Source of the DNA: Deltaproteobacteria bacterium
Lineage (GTDB): Bacteria; Desulfobacterota; Deferrimicrobia; Deferrimicrobiales; Deferrimicrobiaceae
Assembly (NCBI GenBank): GCA_017889845.1
Contig: JAGGAJ010000018.1
Location: 1-16,099, forward strand
Reading direction: 5' to 3'
DNA: 16,099 nucleotides
Each line of letters starts with the position of its first letter. Within the stretch, counting starts at the first letter, position 1. Under the pieces are notes generated by a model that did no database searches, was not told where the DNA came from, and worked only from the letters and a program-made list of their open reading frames with translations. The position numbers and the translations under genes were made by a program. This document shows positions 12,542 to 16,099 of this stretch, one piece after another.

Positions 12542-13735
12542 ATGACGACCCCGCTACCCGAGGTCCGCGTGAGCCGGAAGGGCGAGGAACGCCTGCGCTC
12601 CGGCCATCCCTGGGTGTTCGGCGACGACCTCCGGGATGTCCCGGAGGGGATGCCCCCCGGCCAGTGGGTTCGCATCCTCTCCCGCTCGGGGGATTTCCTC
12701 GGCACGGCGACCGCGAACCTGGCCTGCCGTCTCGCCCTCCGCCGGGTGTCGCGTGGGGAGGCGGAGCCGTCGCCGGCCTTTCTCGAGCGCCGGCTGCGGG
12801 AGGCGCTGGAGCGTCGCGCCCGGGCGGGAATGGGGGAGGAGCGGGCGCTGCGCCTGGTGTACTCCGAGGGGGATTTCCTCCCGGGCCTGGTCGCGGACCG
12901 GTACGGCGGGATCGTCTCCGTCCAGATCCTCACGGCGGGGATGGAGGCCGTACGGGAGCCGTTCTTTTCCGCCCTCGAGCGGCTGGTGGCCCCTCGCCTG
13001 ATCTACGAGCGGTCCGAGGGGGGAGGGCGGCGATTGGAGGGGCTTGCGGAGCGGAAGGGACCGGTCCGGGGGGCGGGCCCCGCGGTCGAGGAGATCGAGA
13101 CCGACGGTGTCCGGTACCTCGTGGACGTGGAGGCGGGCCCCAAGACGGGTTTCTTCCTCGACCAGCGGCGGAACCGGAACATCGTCCGCACGCTGGCCCC
13201 GGGAAGGAACGTGCTCGACGGCTTCTGCGCTTCCGGGGGCTTCGGGCTGTACGCCCTCGCCGGAGGGGCGAGAAGCGTCCTTGCCCTCGACTCGTCGCGG
13301 CCTGCGGTCGCTGCCGCGCGGGAGAACGCGTGCCGGAACGGCGTCGCGGACCGCTGGGAAGGGGAGGCGGCCGACGTGTTCCAGGCGCTTCGGGACCTCG
13401 AGGCCGCGGGCAGGCGCTTCGACCTCGTCGTGCTGGACCCGCCCTCCTTCACGAAGTCCCGCGAGGGTCGGGAGGGGGCGCTGCGCGGGTACCGCGACAT
13501 CAACCGGATGGGCCTGGCCGTTCTTTCCCCCGGCGGGATGCTCGCCACCTCTTCTTGCACGCAACTCGTCGATGTGGCCAAATGGAAGGAAGCCCTCCGG
13601 GACGCGGCCGCCGACGCGGGAGCGGACCTGGAACTCGTCGCCTGGGGTGGACAGCCGCCGGACCACCCGGTGCTGCTGTCCGTCCCCGAAACGGAGTACC
13701 TGAAGTTCGCCGTCTACAGGAAACGGGAGCCGTGA
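12542..13735 (+). CDS. rlmI: 23S rRNA (cytosine-C5)-methyltransferase, RlmI family
   Basis: A 397-residue SAM-dependent methyltransferase of the RlmI family, which makes m5C1962 in E. coli 23S rRNA. The N-terminus is a PUA RNA-binding domain with 'GEERLRSGHPWVFGDDL' (14-30). Then come 'KTGFFLDQRRNR' (201-212), SAM motif I 'VLDGFCASGGFGL' (224-236), DPPSF (299-303) and the 'SSCTQLVD' cysteine segment (337-344, C339). The length fits the family. The start is ambiguous. The ATG at 12542, 1 base past the previous stop, gives a family-like N-terminus but has no ribosome site. The in-frame ATG at 12500, 42 bases upstream, has GGAGGTG 4 bases before it and would add 14 residues. The gene overlaps the nfeD start by 4 bases. 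Confidence 0.9.
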   Translation: MTTPLPEVRVSRKGEERLRSGHPWVFGDDLRDVPEGMPPGQWVRILSRSGDFLGTATANLACRLALRRVSRGEAEPSPAFLERRLREALERRARAGMGEERALRLVYSEGDFLPGLVADRYGGIVSVQILTAGMEAVREPFFSALERLVAPRLIYERSEGGGRRLEGLAERKGPVRGAGPAVEEIETDGVRYLVDVEAGPKTGFFLDQRRNRNIVRTLAPGRNVLDGFCASGGFGLYALAGGARSVLALDSSRPAVAAARENACRNGVADRWEGEAADVFQALRDLEAAGRRFDLVVLDPPSFTKSREGREGALRGYRDINRMGLAVLSPGGMLATSSCTQLVDVAKWKEALRDAAADAGADLELVAWGGQPPDHPVLLSVPETEYLKFAVYRKREP

Positions 13736-15051
13736 CGCCCCTCCTTCGCATTCTCCGCCCGCTGCTGGCGCTCGTGACGCTCCTGCCGTTCCTCGCCCCG
13801 GCGGCAGTACCGGCTGCATCGCCGCCGCGCTCCGTGGTGGTGGTCGCCACCATCGCCTCTCCGATCAGCCCGGTGACGGCGGACTACCTCTCCTCGGTCA
13901 TCGAGCGCGCCGAGGGGGACAACGCGGCGCTCCTGGTGGTGGAGCTGGACACGCCGGGAGGGCTGGACACCGCGATGCGCCAGATGGTCCAGGCGATCAT
14001 CAAGGCCCGCGTACCGGTCGGCGTCTATGTCTCTCCTTCGGGCGCCCGCGCCGCCTCCGCCGGGGTGCTGATCACGCTCGCCGCCGACGTGGCCGCCATG
14101 GCCCCCGGGACCAACATCGGCGCTGCCCACCCCGTGAGCATCGGCGGCGGCCCCATGGACAATACGATGTCCCGGAAGGTCGAGAACGACGCGGCCGCGT
14201 ACGCGAGGTCCCTCGCGGAGAGCAAGGGACGCAACGCCGGGTGGGCGGAGAGCGCCGTGCGGGAGAGCGCCTCCCTCACCGAGAAGCAGGCGCTGGAGAG
14301 GAACGTGGTCGATCTCGTGGCTCCCGACCTCGACGAGCTGCTGGCACAGGCGGACGGCCGCGAGGTGAGGAAGGGGGACGCCCGGGTGACGCTCCGCACG
14401 AAGGGGGCGCAGGTGACCCGCGTCCCCATGGGGCTGCGCCACCGCGTGCTGTCCGCCCTGGCGGATCCCAACATCGCCTACATCCTGATGATGATCGGCG
14501 TCTACGGGATCTTCTTCGAGCTGTCCAACCCGGGGGCCGTGTTCCCCGGTGTGGTGGGCGGCATCTCGCTGATCCTCGGGTTCTACGCCCTCCAGACCCT
14601 GTCGGCGAATTACGCGGGGTTCCTCCTCATCCTCCTGGCGATCATTCTCTTCATTCTCGAGATCAAGATCACCTCGTACGGCGCCCTGACCATCGGGGGG
14701 ATCGTCGCCCTGGTGCTGGGGAGCGTCATGCTGTTCCGGGCGAGCGGTGACCCCTTCCTCCGCGTCTCGTGGACCGTGCTGATCACCATGGCGGTCGTGT
14801 CGGCCGCCTTCTTCGGCGGCGTCGTCTCGCTCGCCGTCCGCAGCCAGCTCCGGAAACCGGTGTCCGGGTCGGAAGGGATGATCGGTGCGGAAGGGGAAGC
14901 GCTCCTGGACTTCGACGGGAAGGGGAAGGTCCGCGTCCTCGGGGAGCTGTGGGACGCCCGGTCCGACCTCCCGGTTCGCAAGGGGGACAAGGTGGTCGTG
15001 ACGGCCCGCGAGGGCATGACGCTGATCGTGGCGCCGGGGAAGGGGCAGTGA
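13732..15051 (+). CDS. NfeD-family membrane serine protease, long form
   Basis: A 439-residue membrane protein of the long NfeD (1510-N type) class. After a signal-like hydrophobic start (about 4-29) comes a ClpP-like protease domain (33-215) with 'LLVVELDTPGGLDT' (67-80), the catalytic S109 in 'ARAASAGVLI' and probable catalytic partner K149 in 'SRKVENDAAAY', spaced as in the Pyrococcus PH1510 Ser-Lys dyad. About four transmembrane segments follow (248-263, 272-290, 296-312 and 320-336), plus a further one (345-369). The C-terminal soluble OB-type domain (380-436) ends at 'GMTLIVAP'. In archaea the related protease cleaves the C-terminus of its slipin partner, which is encoded next to it; here a slipin follows 84 bases downstream. 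The GTG start at 13732 overlaps the rlmI stop. Confidence 0.92.
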   Translation: MTPLLRILRPLLALVTLLPFLAPAAVPAASPPRSVVVVATIASPISPVTADYLSSVIERAEGDNAALLVVELDTPGGLDTAMRQMVQAIIKARVPVGVYVSPSGARAASAGVLITLAADVAAMAPGTNIGAAHPVSIGGGPMDNTMSRKVENDAAAYARSLAESKGRNAGWAESAVRESASLTEKQALERNVVDLVAPDLDELLAQADGREVRKGDARVTLRTKGAQVTRVPMGLRHRVLSALADPNIAYILMMIGVYGIFFELSNPGAVFPGVVGGISLILGFYALQTLSANYAGFLLILLAIILFILEIKITSYGALTIGGIVALVLGSVMLFRASGDPFLRVSWTVLITMAVVSAAFFGGVVSLAVRSQLRKPVSGSEGMIGAEGEALLDFDGKGKVRVLGELWDARSDLPVRKGDKVVVTAREGMTLIVAPGKGQ

Positions 15052-15100
15052 TCCCGCCGGGGAAATAACAGGGAATTCCGTCAACACGTTTAGCGGCTGA

Positions 15101-15117
15101 CCCCGGAGAAACCGGGG
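15101..15117 (+). other. Small GC hairpin in the nfeD-slipin spacer
   Basis: CCCCGG (15101-15106), loop AGAAA, CCGGGG (15112-15117), ending a few bases before the slipin ribosome site GGAGG. There is no T-run, so it is unlikely to be a terminator; it may affect mRNA stability or relative expression of nfeD and slipin. Confidence 0.35.
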
Positions 15118-15135
15118 GGCCATGGAGGGGTATCG

Positions 15136-15942
15136 ATGTATCTATACGTAGCGTTGGTGGTCATCCTCGTCCTGTTCCTGTCCAGCGCCATCCGGATCAT
15201 GAACGAGTACGAGCGGGGCGTGATCTTCCGTCTCGGGCGGATCATCGGGGCGAAGGGTCCCGGGCTCATCCTCCTCATCCCCGTGATCGACAAGATCGTG
15301 AAGGTGGATCTGCGCGTGGTGGCGATGGACGTGCCGCCCCAGGACGTGATCACGCGGGACAACGTCTCCGTGAAGGTCAGCGCCGTCCTCTACTTCCGCG
15401 TCATCGACCCGAACCGTGCGATCGTCAGCGTGGAGAACTACCTGTACGCGACGTCGCAGCTCTCCCAGACGACGCTGCGGTCCGTGTGCGGGCAGGCCGA
15501 GCTCGACGACCTCCTCTCGGAGCGGGAGAAGATCAACGCGCACATCCAGGAGATCCTCGACAAGGACACGGAGCCGTGGGGAATCAAGGTCGCCAAGGTC
15601 GAGATCAAGCATATCGACCTGCCCCAGGAGATGCAGCGGGCGATGGCGAAGCAGGCGGAGGCGGAACGGGAGCGGCGCGCGAAGGTCATCGGGGCGGAAG
15701 GGGAGTTCCAGGCGGCGCAGAAGCTCTCCGACGCGGCGAAGATCATCGCGGAGAATCCGATCGCACTCCAGTTGCGGTATCTGCAGACGCTGCGGGAGGT
15801 GGCGTCCGAGAACAACTCCACCACCATCTTTCCCGTGCCGATCGACCTGCTTACTCCGTTCATGCAGGTGGCCAGGAGCGTATCGGCCGCGTCCCCCGCA
15901 AAGACCGGCGGGGGGGACACACCGGGTTCAAACGCAGGGTGA
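15136..15942 (+). CDS. Slipin (SPFH/band 7, stomatin-like) protein
   Basis: A 268-residue SPFH-domain protein of the prokaryotic stomatin (slipin) family. One N-terminal membrane anchor (about 4-20) is followed by the band 7 start 'NEYERGVIFRLGR' (23-35), the proline-bearing hairpin 'KGPGLILLIPVIDK' (40-53) and the conserved 'TRDNVSVKVSAVLYFRV' (73-89). The C-terminal part is a charged coiled coil (about 165-205) rich in Ala/Glu/Lys, expected to drive ring-like oligomers. An acidic-free, Gly/Ser/Pro-rich tail ends the protein. GGAGG lies about 8 bases before the ATG. With the adjacent long NfeD protein it forms a known membrane-quality or scaffold pair. A hairpin (15944-15960) follows the stop immediately. 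Confidence 0.94.
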   Translation: MYLYVALVVILVLFLSSAIRIMNEYERGVIFRLGRIIGAKGPGLILLIPVIDKIVKVDLRVVAMDVPPQDVITRDNVSVKVSAVLYFRVIDPNRAIVSVENYLYATSQLSQTTLRSVCGQAELDDLLSEREKINAHIQEILDKDTEPWGIKVAKVEIKHIDLPQEMQRAMAKQAEAERERRAKVIGAEGEFQAAQKLSDAAKIIAENPIALQLRYLQTLREVASENNSTTIFPVPIDLLTPFMQVARSVSAASPAKTGGGDTPGSNAG

Positions 15943-15943
15943 T

Positions 15944-15960
15944 GGGGAGGTGTACTCCCC
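15944..15960 (+). terminator. Hairpin after the slipin gene
   Basis: GGGGAG (15944-15949), loop GTGTA, CTCCCC (15955-15960), directly after the slipin stop. There is no T-run, so factor-independent termination is doubtful. The REP-like element 26 bases further on may contribute. Confidence 0.4.
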
Positions 15961-15986
15961 CCACCCATCCATCCCCCGCGGTAGAG

Positions 15987-16034
15987 GGGGACATTCCTGG
16001 TTCACCCCCGATAGGAAGGGATAGGGTGTCCTCC
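15987..16034. repeat. REP-like palindromic repeat, copy 2
   Basis: The element begins GGGGGACATTC and ends GGGTGTCCTCC, near-inverted complements, with an interior of about 26 bases. It matches copy 1 at 6321-6369 at both ends but differs in the middle, as expected of dispersed REP-like units. It lies 3' of slipin. Its right arm overlaps the possible start codon of the gene at the window edge. Confidence 0.55.
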
Positions 16035-16099
16035 GCCGCAAGCCAGCTGTCCATCGCCGCGCTCCTCCTTTCTTTTTCGGTCGGCGTGGCGATGCTCAT
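16026..16099 (+). CDS. Possible start of an unidentified membrane or secreted protein (partial)
   Basis: From a GTG at 16026 the frame runs open to the right edge. It gives a Ser/Ala-rich start and then a hydrophobic run, 'IAALLLSFSVGVAML', that could be a membrane anchor or uncleaved signal. AGGAAGG-like bases (about 16013-16019) lie upstream as a plausible ribosome site. Only 24 residues are visible and the start lies inside the REP-like repeat, so the call is tentative and no function can be given. Confidence 0.3.
   Translation, partial: MSSAASQLSIAALLLSFSVGVAML

Noticed and set aside
9940..12933. Minus-strand frame of 997 codons opposite the MBL, coaBC and UDG genes
   Set aside because: The opposite strand encodes four clearly recognisable enzymes; this frame has low-complexity Arg/Ser/Pro composition and no recognisable domain.
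1..16099. tRNA, rRNA, CRISPR array or complete insertion sequence
   Set aside because: I found no clover-leaf with a GGTTCRA arm, no rRNA-like stretch, no regularly spaced direct repeats and no transposase gene.

Overview
The window is GC-rich chromosomal DNA packed with housekeeping genes, most of them on the plus strand. Start and stop codons often overlap by 4 bases (valS/nadC, nadC/surA-like, surA-like/queD, coaD/aspC, the 832-residue fusion/MBL hydrolase, coaBC/UDG, rlmI/nfeD). The gene set includes MqnA (futalosine-type menaquinone synthesis), a DUF1858 redox-disulfide protein, the order rsmD-coaD-aspartate aminotransferase, an NfeD/slipin pair and a periplasmic SurA-like protein. This suggests a Gram-negative, respiring, menaquinone-using bacterium, probably a deltaproteobacterial (Desulfobacterota/Desulfuromonadota-like) lineage. 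That placement is inference from gene content and order, not a search.

Layout. Bases 1-2094 hold a plus-strand operon: the 3' end of valS, nadC, a SurA-N-like secreted protein and queD. Bases 2109-3208 hold a minus-strand pair, mqnA followed by a small DUF1858 protein, convergent with queD. A divergent promoter region (about 3209-3437) with a good sigma70-type promoter on the plus strand leads into rsmD, coaD and aspC (3438-5719). Bases 5720-6373 carry no convincing gene. They hold a terminator-like hairpin, a roughly 200-base long-range stem-loop, a competing alternative stem, an intrinsic terminator, a second folded segment and a REP-like palindrome. A Nudix hydrolase (minus) and a LysE-family exporter (plus, probably leaderless) diverge from a 57-base AT-rich spacer. 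The plus strand then carries a nucleotidyltransferase/left-handed beta-helix/phosphomannomutase-like fusion, an MBL-fold hydrolase, coaBC, a family-4 uracil-DNA glycosylase, rlmI, a long-form nfeD and a slipin. A second copy of the REP-like palindrome follows the slipin, and a possible new gene begins at the right edge.

Functional links. NadC supplies NAD. CoaD and CoaBC are two arms of coenzyme A synthesis. RsmD and RlmI modify 16S and 23S rRNA. QueD serves queuosine or a related pterin-like product. MqnA starts menaquinone synthesis. NfeD and slipin form a known membrane protease/scaffold pair. Most of the window is ordinary. The part most worth a second look is the non-coding block 5731-6370, with its long-range pairing, mutually exclusive stems and flanking repeat. 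Next is the fusion protein, whose phosphomannomutase half has lost its metal-binding and phosphate-binding loops.
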